Assembly (NCBI RefSeq): GCF_025152405.1
Contig: NZ_CP102292.1
Location: 2,108,001-2,172,000, forward strand
Length of the DNA stretch: 64,000 nt
Reading direction: 5' to 3'
From: [Ruminococcus] lactaris ATCC 29176
GTDB taxonomy: Bacteria; Bacillota; Clostridia; Lachnospirales; Lachnospiraceae
Below the pieces are notes generated by a model. The model saw nothing but the letters and a program-made list of their open reading frames with translations. It did no database searches and was not told the origin of the DNA. This document shows, in pieces, positions 1-8,717 of this stretch. The position numbers were made by a program, and so were the translations under genes. Each line of letters begins with the position of its first letter. The first letter of the stretch is position 1.

Positions 1-60
1 CTTCTTCTCTTCACAGCCTTCTTTTATTACCTGATTATATTCGGACATTCCCATGTCCAT
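1..60 (-). CDS. 5' end of an unidentified gene running off the window
   Basis: An open frame begins 12 to 24 bases after the cutC stop, reads MDMGMSEYNQVIKEGCEEKK and stays open to the window edge. A GAGAGGA ribosome binding site precedes three closely spaced in-frame ATGs (60, 54, 48); the one at 54 has the best spacing. It would be the last visible member of the cutC transcript. Twenty codons are too few to assign a family. Confidence 0.4.
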   Translation of the reverse strand, partial: MDMGMSEYNQVIKEGCEEKK

Positions 61-72
61 TCCTCTCAGATA

Positions 73-846
73 TTAGACTATCTCATCCCTTTTGTCAAGA
101 CCGGAAATATTCTTTAAGACTTTCACAGCCTCCCGGACTGCTTCTTCGTCTGTCTGCCAGATTTCAAATTCACTTATGCCAGGCATCCCCATCGGAACTC
201 CCTGCCTTCTAAACTCCATTCTACTTTCTTTCACAGTCTTTCCCGACATATGAAATGCTTTCAGTCCGGTATATTCATGCAGCTTACTGATCACCCCCGG
301 ATTGATTCCTGCTCCTGCAAGGATTTCGATCCTGCCTTTCGCTCTTTCTTCCAGCTCTTTCAACATTTCTCTTCCATTCCATGCAGAATCTTTCTGTCCG
401 CTGGTCAGGATCGTATCGATCCCAAGGCTGACACATTGTTCCAGCGTTTCATATGGATCTTTACACACATCAAAGGCCCGGTGCATCGTCACTTTCATAT
501 CTCCTGAAATCCTGACAAGCTCTTCCATCTGCTCTACATTCATTGTCCCATCCGGTCTTAAAATTCCGATCACAACTCCGTCTGCCCCGAGTTCCCGATA
601 CATCTGAACCTCTTCTTTCAACATTTCAAACTCATATTCATCATAACAGAAATCCCCGAATCTCGGACGCAGAAGAGTCCTGATCTTCAGGTCTGTATTT
701 GCCCGTACACCTTTAAATAATGCAGGATCCGGTGACAGTCCTCCGATCACCAGTCCGGAACAAAGCTCAATCCTCTTTGCACCGCCCTTTTGTGCCGCTG
801 CCGCTGATGCTACACTGTCAGTACAGATTTCCAAAGTATATTTCAT
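73..846 (-). CDS. cutC: CutC family protein
   Basis: A 257-residue protein of the CutC TIM-barrel family, historically linked to copper homeostasis in E. coli; the biochemical role remains unclear and the protein is cytoplasmic. Family features seen are the N-terminal LEICTDS, then GAKRIELCSGL near residue 25, a LLRPRFGDFCY segment near residue 60, MHRAFD near residue 122 and ILTSGQ near residue 148. Length is normal. The frame can start at GTG 849, but ATG 846 after GAGGG is preferred. It lies about 200 bp downstream of the PTS operon behind a good terminator, so it is probably transcribed separately. Identity is firm; a copper role is by family only. Confidence 0.88.
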   Translation of the reverse strand: MKYTLEICTDSVASAAAAQKGGAKRIELCSGLVIGGLSPDPALFKGVRANTDLKIRTLLRPRFGDFCYDEYEFEMLKEEVQMYRELGADGVVIGILRPDGTMNVEQMEELVRISGDMKVTMHRAFDVCKDPYETLEQCVSLGIDTILTSGQKDSAWNGREMLKELEERAKGRIEILAGAGINPGVISKLHEYTGLKAFHMSGKTVKESRMEFRRQGVPMGMPGISEFEIWQTDEEAVREAVKVLKNISGLDKRDEIV

Positions 847-965
847 CACATTTCCCTCTTTCTGCTTTTACATTTTCAGCTTTTCTTATTCTCACTGCTT
901 TATCCACATTTTACATCAATTTCCCTTCCTTTTTCCACCCCGGTCTTTTCTTTTTCTTCCAATTA

Positions 966-1013
966 TATAGAAAAGCCGGGTGCACAGCCAAATCCTTCAG
1001 CCATGCCCCCGGT
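966..1013 (-). terminator. intrinsic terminator after the PTS operon
   Basis: On the minus strand a CCGGGGGCATGGCT arm pairs with GGCTGTGCACCCGG (13 of 14 positions, counting G-U) around a 9-base loop, followed by CTTTTCTATAT. It lies just after the IIBC stop codon, and on this strand only the RNA forms all the wobble pairs. Confidence 0.75.
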
Positions 1014-1049
1014 CATTAAAAGGGATTACTTATTCAATTTTATACGTTC

Positions 1050-2519
1050 TTATTTGCAGAGTTTCTTGAACTCATCAGCTACGAACTGTACTTTCATTCC
1101 AACGATTACCTGAACTGCAGTTTTGGAAGGACGGATAACACCTGCTACTCCGGCAGATTTAATCTTCTTCTCATCAACCTTAGTATAATCGTTGATTTCA
1201 AGACGAAGTCTTGTAATGCAGTTATCGATAGACTTAACGTTCTCTTTTCCGCCAACACCTTCAAGAATGATCTTAGCTACTTCTGTGAAGTCATCGTTAG
1301 AAAGAACTGCTGACTTCTCAGCTTCGTTGTCATCATCATCCTCACGACCAGGTGTCTTCAGGTCGAATTTCACGATTGCGAAACGGAATACTACATAGAA
1401 TACTACGAATGCTGCAATACCAAGCGGAATGATCAGCCATGTCTTAGCTGCTGCCGGAAGGGAAGCAGAGAAGACCAGGTCAGTCAGACCAGCTGAGAAA
1501 CTGAATCCGGCACGGAATCCAAGCAGAACTGTAACTACTGTAAAGATACCATAGAGTAATGCATATACAAGGTACAGTACCGGTGCAAGGAACATGAAAC
1601 CGAACTCGAATGGCTCTGTAACACCGCAGACAAATGCTGCGATTGCTGCTGAAGATACAAGACCGATTGCTGCTTTCTTCTTGTTGCTCTTAGCTGTATG
1701 TACCATTGCAAGAGCTGCTCCCGGGATACCGAACATCATACATGGGAAGAATCCTGACATGTACATTCCAAGGCTCCATGATACATCAGCAGATGTCTCT
1801 CCAGCCCAGAAGTGAGACAGGTCTCCAAGTCCGATTGTATCGAACCAGAATACGTTGTTCAGTGCGTGATGCAGACCGAATGGGATCAGCAGTCTGTTAA
1901 AGAATGCATAGATACCAGCTCCAACTGCTCCAAGTCCTTCGATACCTTTTCCAAGTGCAACCAGTGCTCCGAAAAGTACAGGCCATACAAAGAGAAGAAT
2001 TGCAGATGCAATAATGGAAACCAGTCCGGCTATGATTGCTACGCAACGCTTTCCACTGAAGAATGACAGCCAGTCAGGAAGTTTCGCACTCTTAAATTTG
2101 TTATAGCAAAGAGCTCCGATGATACCTGCAAGGATACCGATGAACGGGTTCTCGATCTTGCTGAATGCGATAAAGTTTGTAGTTCCCTCTTCCAGTGTCT
2201 TAATAACTGAAACTGTTCCTGTAGACAGAAGGTTTGTGATCATCAGCCAGGAAGCAAGAGCTGCAACACCAGCTGTACCATCATTATCATCTGCCATACC
2301 AACACCAACACCAATTGCAAAAAGAATTGCCATATGGTCAATCAGGGCACCACCTGCTTTAACAAGAAAGAACCCAATCTGCTGAACAACACCTGTGATG
2401 TCACCACCCTGCATTGTTTCCGGGCAGAGTGCATATCCGATACCCATAAGGATACCACAGATAGGAAGACAAGCAACAGGCAGCATAAGAGCTTTACCTA
2501 ATTTCTGTAAAAATTTCAT
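1050..2519 (-). CDS. PTS transporter IIBC, glucose/N-acetylglucosamine family
   Basis: A 489-residue inner-membrane permease of the Glc superfamily that imports and phosphorylates a sugar. The N-terminal EIIC domain (residues about 1-390) has about ten membrane segments and the GLHHALNNVFW motif near residue 220. The C-terminal EIIB domain carries the phosphocysteine in NCITRLRLE. There is no fused IIA; a separate IIA gene lies 112 bp upstream, and the antiterminator gene precedes it. The frame could begin at 2537, but AGGAGGAAAATT places the start at ATG 2519. Because nagB shares the same RNA switch, N-acetylglucosamine is the likely substrate (NagE-like), but glucose cannot be excluded. Confidence 0.85.
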   Translation of the reverse strand: MKFLQKLGKALMLPVACLPICGILMGIGYALCPETMQGGDITGVVQQIGFFLVKAGGALIDHMAILFAIGVGVGMADDNDGTAGVAALASWLMITNLLSTGTVSVIKTLEEGTTNFIAFSKIENPFIGILAGIIGALCYNKFKSAKLPDWLSFFSGKRCVAIIAGLVSIIASAILLFVWPVLFGALVALGKGIEGLGAVGAGIYAFFNRLLIPFGLHHALNNVFWFDTIGLGDLSHFWAGETSADVSWSLGMYMSGFFPCMMFGIPGAALAMVHTAKSNKKKAAIGLVSSAAIAAFVCGVTEPFEFGFMFLAPVLYLVYALLYGIFTVVTVLLGFRAGFSFSAGLTDLVFSASLPAAAKTWLIIPLGIAAFVVFYVVFRFAIVKFDLKTPGREDDDDNEAEKSAVLSNDDFTEVAKIILEGVGGKENVKSIDNCITRLRLEINDYTKVDEKKIKSAGVAGVIRPSKTAVQVIVGMKVQFVADEFKKLCK

Positions 2520-2631
2520 AATTTTCCTCCTTCTCAAAATCTCTCATTGCTGAATCCCTTTTATCTATTTTAACCGGTCATGATTCCGGTCAAAATCTAA
2601 GTTGTACGCTGCTTTCAGGCAACAGCCACGC

Positions 2632-3117
2632 CTATTTTTCGATAATGACTGCGTCATCTCCGGCTTCTACCTCTTTACCGGTCACGCCTTCTACTGATGC
2701 ATAATCCATTGTATTGCAGACAAGCATCGGAGTGATCGTATCATATCCTGCAGCCTTTACCTTATCAAGATCAACCTCTAAGAGAAGATCTCCCTTCTTA
2801 ACCTTGTCTCCTGCTTTTACGTGACCTGTAAATCCCTCTCCGTTCATCTTGACTGTATCAAGACCTACATGGATCAGAATCTCTGTCCCTTCTTCAGATA
2901 CAAGGCTGACTGCATGGAGTGTATCAAATACCATACCGATCTCGCCATCTGCCGGAGCATAAATCTTTCCTTCTGCCGGAATGACTGCCATTCCTTTTCC
3001 AAGCATCTCCTCTGCAAAAGTCGGATCATTGACCTCTGAAAGAGGTACTGCCTTTCCCTTTACCGGAGCTCCAAGAATCATTTTATTATCCTTTTTCTTA
3101 AAAAGTCCACCAAACAT
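2632..3117 (-). CDS. PTS glucose-family IIA component
   Basis: A 161-residue cytoplasmic phosphocarrier of the EIIA-Glc (Crr-like) family that passes phosphate from HPr to the IIB domain of the neighbouring permease. The two active-site histidines are visible: H68 in FDTLHAVSL and H83 in ILIHVGLDTV, the latter being the phosphorylation site by family precedent. Length is normal for a free-standing IIA. A strong AGGAGG lies 8 bases before the ATG. It sits between the antiterminator and IIBC genes in one minus-strand operon and probably also serves other IIBC proteins in the cell. Confidence 0.9.
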   Translation of the reverse strand: MFGGLFKKKDNKMILGAPVKGKAVPLSEVNDPTFAEEMLGKGMAVIPAEGKIYAPADGEIGMVFDTLHAVSLVSEEGTEILIHVGLDTVKMNGEGFTGHVKAGDKVKKGDLLLEVDLDKVKAAGYDTITPMLVCNTMDYASVEGVTGKEVEAGDDAVIIEK

Positions 3118-3166
3118 TTACATTTCCTCCTGCTTTTTATCTTCTATTTTTATATTGATTGCATTT

Positions 3167-4003
3167 TTATTCTTCTGCCATTGTAATCCTTCGTATGTGG
3201 ATTGCAAGATACATCACTTCTTCACCGGATAACCTGCACTCTGCGGTCTTTTCTATATAATCCGCTACTTTCTTACTGCAGGCAAATTCTTTCGGATACT
3301 TTTGGCTGATCATGTCCGCCAGATCACTTTCTTCGTCCGGCAGAAGCTCTTTCCTGTAAACTCTCTGAAGCAGAAATTTCATATGAGTAATAAACCGCTC
3401 ATAATGAAGCGTCCCTTCATCCAGCTTGATACCAAGCTCCCTCGTCACGATCTCCAGAATTTCTTTCATCTGATTCGGGAAACGCAACGCATCCCGGATA
3501 TTGGTTCCATACTCTGCATTCACAAAATGAAGTGCAATAAACCCTGCCTCATCTTCCGGCAATTCTACCTTCAGACGCTCTTTGATCTGGGTAATCGCAT
3601 ATTTTCCGAGTTCATACTCCTGAGGATAAAACCTCTTGATCTCCCACAACAGTGCATTTTCAAGGTTGATCCCCTTTGCACATCTCGCAAGTGCAAAATT
3701 AATATGATCCGTAAGCGTCACATAAATGCTCTGATTCAGCTTCAGTTTCAATGCACCTTTTGCATAAGAAATAATATCACTCGAGATCTTTGCATGCTCC
3801 AACGGGACTCCGGCAAGCAGCTCTTTAAACTGATCTGCCACGCTTCCGCTTTCGATCCTGAAAATCTTTTCTATCTTATCTTCAGGGATCTTTGCTCCCG
3901 GTCTGCTTCCAAAACCGATCCCGCGTCCCATGACTACGACTTCTCTTCCCGTCTCATCAAAAGCTGAAACAATATTATTATTGATCACTTTTTCTATCGT
4001 CAT
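3167..4003 (-). CDS. BglG/LicT-family transcriptional antiterminator
   Basis: A 278-residue RNA-binding antiterminator. The first 55 residues form the co-antiterminator domain, starting MTIEKVINNNIVSAFD with VVMGRGIGF, typical of LicT and GlcT; two PRD domains follow (about 70-165 and 170-278) with conserved histidines in DHINFA, ALHFVNAEYG, HYERFITHMKF and AIHIRRI. The frame extends to 4087, but GGAAGG at proper spacing and the family N-terminus fix ATG 4003. Phosphorylation of the PRDs by PTS proteins normally controls binding to RAT RNA. A near-consensus RAT overlapping a terminator lies in its own leader and another precedes nagB, so it should activate both transcripts when the sugar is present. 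Confidence 0.9.
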   Translation of the reverse strand: MTIEKVINNNIVSAFDETGREVVVMGRGIGFGSRPGAKIPEDKIEKIFRIESGSVADQFKELLAGVPLEHAKISSDIISYAKGALKLKLNQSIYVTLTDHINFALARCAKGINLENALLWEIKRFYPQEYELGKYAITQIKERLKVELPEDEAGFIALHFVNAEYGTNIRDALRFPNQMKEILEIVTRELGIKLDEGTLHYERFITHMKFLLQRVYRKELLPDEESDLADMISQKYPKEFACSKKVADYIEKTAECRLSGEEVMYLAIHIRRITMAEE

Positions 4004-4105
4004 ACAACCGACCTTCCAAAATAACGTACCGACTCCGACACGCTTTTCATGTCTTACTGTTCCTTCTGCTAAATGCAACTCTTTCACCAGAAAACTTCCT
4101 GTGAA

Positions 4106-4186
4106 AATAAAAACCAGACCAACTGAACATACATCATCACCGTATGCTCATTGAATCTGGTTTTGCCTGCCTTACAGTAACAATCC
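4106..4186 (-). promoter_or_regulatory. RAT antiterminator / terminator switch, PTS operon leader
   Basis: Minus-strand RNA from 4186 to 4159 begins GGATTGTTACTG and ends GGCAGGCAAAACC, matching the LicT/SacY-class ribonucleic antiterminator. Its last bases are also the 5' arm of a terminator: AAAACCAGA (4164-4156) pairs with TCTGGTTTT (4118-4110), followed by TATTTTC. The two structures are mutually exclusive, so the antiterminator protein should allow read-through into its own gene, IIA and IIBC. Confidence 0.9.
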
Positions 4187-4207
4187 GTTGACTTATTTCG
4201 TAACTTC

Positions 4208-4236
4208 AGTCTATCAAAAATCACGAGGAAAGTCAA
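4208..4236 (-). promoter_or_regulatory. sigma-A promoter of the antiterminator-PTS operon
   Basis: On the minus strand TTGACT (4236-4231) is followed after 17 bases by TAGACT (4213-4208). The predicted start lies about 15 bases before the RAT, so the switch is at the very 5' end of the transcript. Confidence 0.6.
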
Positions 4237-4336
4237 CCGATTATTTTATTTTATTTTTATACTATTTATATTTTTTTAATAAACATTCTCATTTAGTTGT
4301 CAGATTTTTACAATCTGCACCGAACTATATTGAAAA

Positions 4337-5068
4337 TTATCTAGGTATCTTTGACAGTGCAGCCTTATCAGCAACGATCGTCACATCTCTGTGGAGCTGA
4401 AGGATAGACGCCGGAACTTCCGGTGTTACCGGGCCGAAAAATGCCTTTGCAACGATATCTGCCTTTCCTTCTCCATTAACAACCAGAAGGATCTTCTTTG
4501 CTTTCATGATCGTTCCGATTCCCATTGTATATGCCTGTCTCGGTACATCATCTGCGGATTCAAAGAAACGTTTATTTGCCTCGATCGTGCTTTCTGTCAG
4601 ATCTACGCAGTGAGTTGTAACAGCAAAGTCTGCTGCAGGCTCATTGAAACCGATATGTCCATTATGTCCAAGTCCGAGAAGCTGGATATCAACTCCACCC
4701 ATGGACTCGATCAGTGCTTCATATCTTGCACACTCTTTCTCTGCATCTTCCTGAGTTCCGTCCGGTACATTTGTATTCTCTAACTTAATATTTACACGGT
4801 CAAATAAATGCTTATGCATGAAATAATAATAGCTCTGGTCATTGTCACGGGTCAGTCCTCTGTACTCGTCAAGATTTACTGTTCTTACCTGAGAGAAATC
4901 AACATCTCCTTTATTATACCAGTCTACTAACTGATCGTATGTTCCGATCGGTGTAGAACCTGTTGCCAGACCCAGTACACAATCCGGCTTTAAAATAACC
5001 TGTGCTGAAAGAATATTAGCAGCCTGTCTGCTCATCTCCTGATAGTCTTTTGTCTCATAAATCTTCAT
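4337..5068 (-). CDS. nagB: glucosamine-6-phosphate deaminase
   Basis: A 243-residue cytoplasmic enzyme that converts glucosamine 6-phosphate to fructose 6-phosphate and ammonia. Family motifs are LGLATGSTPIGTY near residue 33, VNLDEYRGL near residue 64, and LLGLGHNGHIGFNEP near residue 130, with the catalytic Asp in NLDEY and His in GHNGH. Length is normal. A GGAGG ribosome binding site precedes the ATG. No nagA is adjacent. The leader carries its own promoter and RAT switch, so it is induced with the downstream PTS operon and provides the step after uptake of amino sugar. Confidence 0.95.
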   Translation of the reverse strand: MKIYETKDYQEMSRQAANILSAQVILKPDCVLGLATGSTPIGTYDQLVDWYNKGDVDFSQVRTVNLDEYRGLTRDNDQSYYYFMHKHLFDRVNIKLENTNVPDGTQEDAEKECARYEALIESMGGVDIQLLGLGHNGHIGFNEPAADFAVTTHCVDLTESTIEANKRFFESADDVPRQAYTMGIGTIMKAKKILLVVNGEGKADIVAKAFFGPVTPEVPASILQLHRDVTIVADKAALSKIPR

Positions 5069-5185
5069 CTTTTTTCCTCCTCAGCTCTGACTTGTCTCAT
5101 CATATTAGATTCTTTGCAAATACCGGACCTGACTTCTTATATCCAATCCTTCTTATCCGGCAGATATCGTTCTGCACTGTCAGAT

Positions 5186-5264
5186 AAAGAAAACCAGACT
5201 TTCAGTCCATAAAGCAACCTTTATTTTCCGAAATCTGGTTTTGCCTTCTGATAAGTAACAATCC
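5186..5264 (-). promoter_or_regulatory. RAT antiterminator / terminator switch, nagB leader
   Basis: Minus-strand RNA from 5264 to 5237 starts GGATTGTTACTTATC and ends AGAAGGCAAAACC, a second LicT-class RAT. AAAACCAGA (5242-5234) is shared with a terminator whose 3' arm TCTGGTTTT lies at 5198-5190 and runs into CTTTATC. The arrangement matches the switch at 4106-4186, including the same terminator arm, which shows common control of nagB and the PTS operon. Confidence 0.9.
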
Positions 5265-5284
5265 AGTATTTTCAACTACTGTTA

Positions 5285-5313
5285 ATCTTAGCAGTGAAAC
5301 GTTCTATTGTCAA
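5285..5313 (-). promoter_or_regulatory. nagB promoter
   Basis: TTGACA (5313-5308), a 17-base spacer and TAAGAT (5290-5285) on the minus strand, placing the transcription start about 15 bases before the RAT. The -35 box begins about 28 bases after the stop codon of the ABC ATPase gene. Confidence 0.7.
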
Positions 5314-5340
5314 CACCTCTTTGACCTTTGTGGGAAAATG

Positions 5341-6216
5341 TTACCGCCTCTTTACTCCCTCAAATTCATACAGATATACATCCTCCAGCGTCGGGCTGAC
5401 TTTCACTGCATCATATTTAACGGGACACTTGTCCGCAATCACCCGCACGATGATCTCGCCGTCTCTGCGGAACAGATTGCTGATTTCATATTCTTTCTTC
5501 ACTTCCGCCAGTTCATCCTGGCTGATGCACAGTTCATAAACATGACCGTAAATCCTCTTTTGCAGATTTTCCGGGCTGTCCTGATCCACCAGTCTCCCGT
5601 TTTTCATTAATAAAATTTCTTTAGAAATAAATTCGATATCCGATACCACATGGGTTGCGATCAGTACAATCCTGTCTTCACTCAGATCTGAGATCAGGTT
5701 CCTGATCCTGATCCGCTCTTTCGGGTCAAGTCCGGCAGTCGGTTCATCCAGGATCAGAAATTTCGGATCATTCAGCAATGCCTGCAGCAACAGCACCCGC
5801 TGCTTCATTCCACCTGAAAGTTCTTTCAGTTTCTTCTTTCTTACCTTTTGCAGATTCAGAAGCGGGAGCAGCTCGTCCATTCTTCTCTGGATGTCCCTGC
5901 TTTTCATCCCTTTCAGCGTTCCCATATAAGAAATAAAATGTGTAACCGTAAAGGTATCATAAAGCTGTTGCTGCTGCGGCATATATCCCATAATTTCCCG
6001 ATAAGATGCCCCCAGGTTCAATATTTCCTCTCCATCATACAGGACACTCCCGGAATCCCGCAGAAGATTATCCGTCAGAATATTCAGCAGTGTACTTTTT
6101 CCGGCTCCGTTGGGACCAAGGATCCCGTAGATACCATTTTCAAATTCTGTTGTAAATTTCCACAATGCTTTTTTCTTTCCATAACTTTTACACAGATCCT
6201 GTATCTTTAATTCCAT
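5341..6216 (-). CDS. ABC transporter ATP-binding protein
   Basis: A 291-residue ABC ATPase of the CcmA/NatA exporter type. Walker A is GPNGAGKST near residue 34, the Q-loop YMPQQQ near residue 80, the signature LSGGMKQR near residue 134, Walker B FLILDEPTAGLD near residue 154 and the switch His in THVV near residue 189. The last 70 residues are the usual C-terminal extension. It overlaps the permease gene by 10 bases, so the two are translationally coupled and form one exporter. As the last gene of the lipoprotein operon, it probably exports or gives resistance to a peptide or drug; the substrate cannot be read from sequence. Confidence 0.88.
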   Translation of the reverse strand: MELKIQDLCKSYGKKKALWKFTTEFENGIYGILGPNGAGKSTLLNILTDNLLRDSGSVLYDGEEILNLGASYREIMGYMPQQQQLYDTFTVTHFISYMGTLKGMKSRDIQRRMDELLPLLNLQKVRKKKLKELSGGMKQRVLLLQALLNDPKFLILDEPTAGLDPKERIRIRNLISDLSEDRIVLIATHVVSDIEFISKEILLMKNGRLVDQDSPENLQKRIYGHVYELCISQDELAEVKKEYEISNLFRRDGEIIVRVIADKCPVKYDAVKVSPTLEDVYLYEFEGVKRR

Positions 6217-8498
6217 ATCGCCTGCCCCCTCTTCTTATAGACTCTGTGCAGAACGGTTCCTGCCGCCAATGGAAGGACTCCCCAAAAGACCAGTACCGTC
6301 AGTGCAAACTGCATTCCTCCTGACTGTAGCAGACGGTGTCCGTCCAGTAATGTATTGATGCTCCAGGAATGAATCATTCCAAGTCCGCCCCATTCCATGA
6401 CCAGCGTACCGCCAAATAACAGAACCGACAGGATCAGTGTCAGCATCGTATCTTTTAAGACTGCCGACAATGCTGTCACGCACAGGATCACCACATACAA
6501 AGTTCCCAGCTGCAACAGAAGCAAAAGCAACACATACGCCCACACCGGACAGTTAAAAACCGATGTCCCTGCAAATCGCATGGAACGGACTTTTGCCGTC
6601 CATCCTGTCAGTGGATAATTCTGAACGATCCGCATCACAACCGGTATCTTTACAAGAACGAACATGACAGTAGTGACTCCCGCTGCCACTCCAAGTTTTA
6701 CCCGCAGAAGTGTTCCCCTTCCTTTCTTCGTACTCTGCAGAAGATTCATCACCTTCAGGTCATATTCCATCCCAAGAAGTCCTGCAGCACTGTATACTGC
6801 CACAAGAACACAAAGCAACTCTCCGATCAGCCTTCCTTTCATGGAAATCTCTCCAAACAACTGCTCATATCCACCTTCATAGATCAGCTGCTGTTCGTCC
6901 GTTCCTGCTGCCCGGTTATTTTCCACCACATACTGAACCTGTTCATATGCTCTCATGAACCCACTGTACTGATACTGTATTTCCTCCTGCCGGCTGCTGA
7001 TCTCCTCACTGCTCAGTCCGCACTGCTCCGGGGTCATGGAATAAATGTCATCATAACGTTTCTTTTCATTCTCAAAAGTTTCCAGTTTCTCCTGCGTCAG
7101 TTCTCCCTGTCCTTTGGTCATATAATATTTATAGTATTCTTCTTCCACGCTGTTCCATATCATCAGACCTCTTCCGAGAAGAATTGCTCCATACAATACT
7201 GCCACGCACACCCACACTGTCCGGTTCGTCAGAAAACTTTTGAAACTCTCATGCCATACCAGGCTGTCCGAAATAAAGCCTTTTTTCTTCCGCTTCCTTC
7301 TTTTTTTACCCCGGGCAGTCTTCCGGAGTTTTCTCCATAGTTTCTCTGTACCTCCCTGTCTGCCAGATTTTGTACCATATCTGTGGCTACAAAATGTGGT
7401 CAGATTCAGCACGATAAAAAGAAGCAGCAGACACGGCAGCACAATCGGAAAAATCCTCATTGCATTGACCGGATATTCAAAAAAATCAAGATTATGATAC
7501 TTCGTAAAAAGCGGATATATTTTGATATACTCCACAAGATTGATATACTTCAGTCCGTCCGCATAAGAGACTGACGGGAGCAGCACGGTCAGCAGATATT
7601 CTGCAACTGCTCCTGTGCTGATCGCGAGAATCGCTCCTGCCGGTGTCCCTGCCTTTTGTGCGATCCATATCATCAGCAATGCAGCCGCATAGCACACCAC
7701 CAGTTTCAAAAGCAGATACATCCACAGATATTGCCCTGCTGTCAGTCTGAACGGACTTTCATAAAACGCTGTCACTGACTGAAGGGGACGTGTGAGATTT
7801 CCAAAACCATACTGATGGAAAATAAAAAGATAATTACTTCCATATAGCAGCAGAACCAAAAGTCCCGTAATCCCTGCCATCACTCCCAGTTTTGCACCGA
7901 TGACCTCTGCCCTGCCACGGCTGGCAGACCTCAATAATGGATACAATTTATTCTTTTTCTCATCAAGGATCAGGAAATAAACTGCTGCCATCAACAGGAT
8001 CGTCATGCACAGATCAGTAAAATCTGCCTTTGTTGCCTTTACAATACCATCCGACAGATCAAAGGAAAGCTTCGTTCCTTTCAGTTTCTCATAAGCCACA
8101 GGAGTCACTTTTGCGTTTCTCCAGGCAAAGGTTCCTTCATCCGAGAAAATAGAACCTGACATTTTTGCACTTCTCTCTTTGATCTCCTCCAGATATTCAT
8201 CATATTTTTCTGTCTGGATCCATTCTCTCGAAAGCTTTTTAAATAATTCTTCTTCCATATACTGGTTGCCTGTATAGTGGGCATTTTTCTTCGCTTTCTG
8301 CTCTTCCAGCCATTGTCCTTTCGATTCTTCCGGCTGCTCCTGAAAATCTGTATAAAGCTGCCGGACAGAAGATGCCGGAAATTCCATCCGGATCTGCTCC
8401 GAAAGATTCCATAAATTAAATAACAAAAATACTGCACATAAAAACCAAAAATAACGAAAAGAGAAAAACTTCTCCCATTCATATTTCAGATGCCGCAT
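6207..8498 (-). CDS. large ABC-2 type permease
   Basis: A 763-residue membrane protein that looks like two fused ABC-2 permease halves. Each half begins with a cytoplasmic segment and a first membrane helix (FFSFRYFWFLCAVFLLFNLW near the N-terminus, TNRTVWVCVAVLYGAILLG near residue 435), then a long extracellular loop and about five further helices. A very basic stretch (KTARGKKRRKRKKKG) links the halves. The frame reaches 8522, but GGAGGAGG lies so close to upstream ATGs that ATG 8498 is the better start. It partners the ATPase downstream and follows the three lipoprotein genes. Confidence 0.8.
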   Translation of the reverse strand: MRHLKYEWEKFFSFRYFWFLCAVFLLFNLWNLSEQIRMEFPASSVRQLYTDFQEQPEESKGQWLEEQKAKKNAHYTGNQYMEEELFKKLSREWIQTEKYDEYLEEIKERSAKMSGSIFSDEGTFAWRNAKVTPVAYEKLKGTKLSFDLSDGIVKATKADFTDLCMTILLMAAVYFLILDEKKNKLYPLLRSASRGRAEVIGAKLGVMAGITGLLVLLLYGSNYLFIFHQYGFGNLTRPLQSVTAFYESPFRLTAGQYLWMYLLLKLVVCYAAALLMIWIAQKAGTPAGAILAISTGAVAEYLLTVLLPSVSYADGLKYINLVEYIKIYPLFTKYHNLDFFEYPVNAMRIFPIVLPCLLLLFIVLNLTTFCSHRYGTKSGRQGGTEKLWRKLRKTARGKKRRKRKKKGFISDSLVWHESFKSFLTNRTVWVCVAVLYGAILLGRGLMIWNSVEEEYYKYYMTKGQGELTQEKLETFENEKKRYDDIYSMTPEQCGLSSEEISSRQEEIQYQYSGFMRAYEQVQYVVENNRAAGTDEQQLIYEGGYEQLFGEISMKGRLIGELLCVLVAVYSAAGLLGMEYDLKVMNLLQSTKKGRGTLLRVKLGVAAGVTTVMFVLVKIPVVMRIVQNYPLTGWTAKVRSMRFAGTSVFNCPVWAYVLLLLLLQLGTLYVVILCVTALSAVLKDTMLTLILSVLLFGGTLVMEWGGLGMIHSWSINTLLDGHRLLQSGGMQFALTVLVFWGVLPLAAGTVLHRVYKKRGQAIWN

Positions 8499-8545
8499 CC
8501 GCATCCCCTCCTCCCGAAACATCCCCTGACCCTTTTAATACTAAA

Positions 8546-8683
8546 TCATTTGCTGCCGGTCATATTGCCGTCTTCATCCACCGGATTCTTGATTCCTGTA
8601 TTCTTTTTCGAGCATCCGGTTCCTGTGATCAGCATTGCAACGATACTGCCTGTTAAAACGAAAACTTTTCCCCTTTTCCTCAT
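8546..8683 (-). CDS. 45-residue mini-lipoprotein
   Basis: A short open frame of 45 codons between the 419-residue lipoprotein gene and the permease. It encodes a basic start (MRKRGKVF), a hydrophobic stretch and a lipobox ending at C24 (TGTGC), so most of the protein is a lipoprotein signal. The mature part is only about 22 residues and ends NPVDEDGNMTGSK, which resembles the tail of the preceding lipoprotein (VDENGNPINGQ). The leader and first codons (AAAAGGGGTGCTGGAGATG, then AGGAAAAGGGGAAAA) also closely match those of that gene. It therefore looks like a paralogue reduced to signal plus tail, either a functional peptide or an internal-deletion remnant that kept its frame and stop. Confidence 0.65.
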   Translation of the reverse strand: MRKRGKVFVLTGSIVAMLITGTGCSKKNTGIKNPVDEDGNMTGSK

Positions 8684-8717
8684 CTCCAGCACCCCTTTTT
8701 TTAATATCACCAACCAG

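Noticed and set aside
3302-3967. 221-residue plus-strand ORF
   Set aside because: Shadow of the antiterminator gene.
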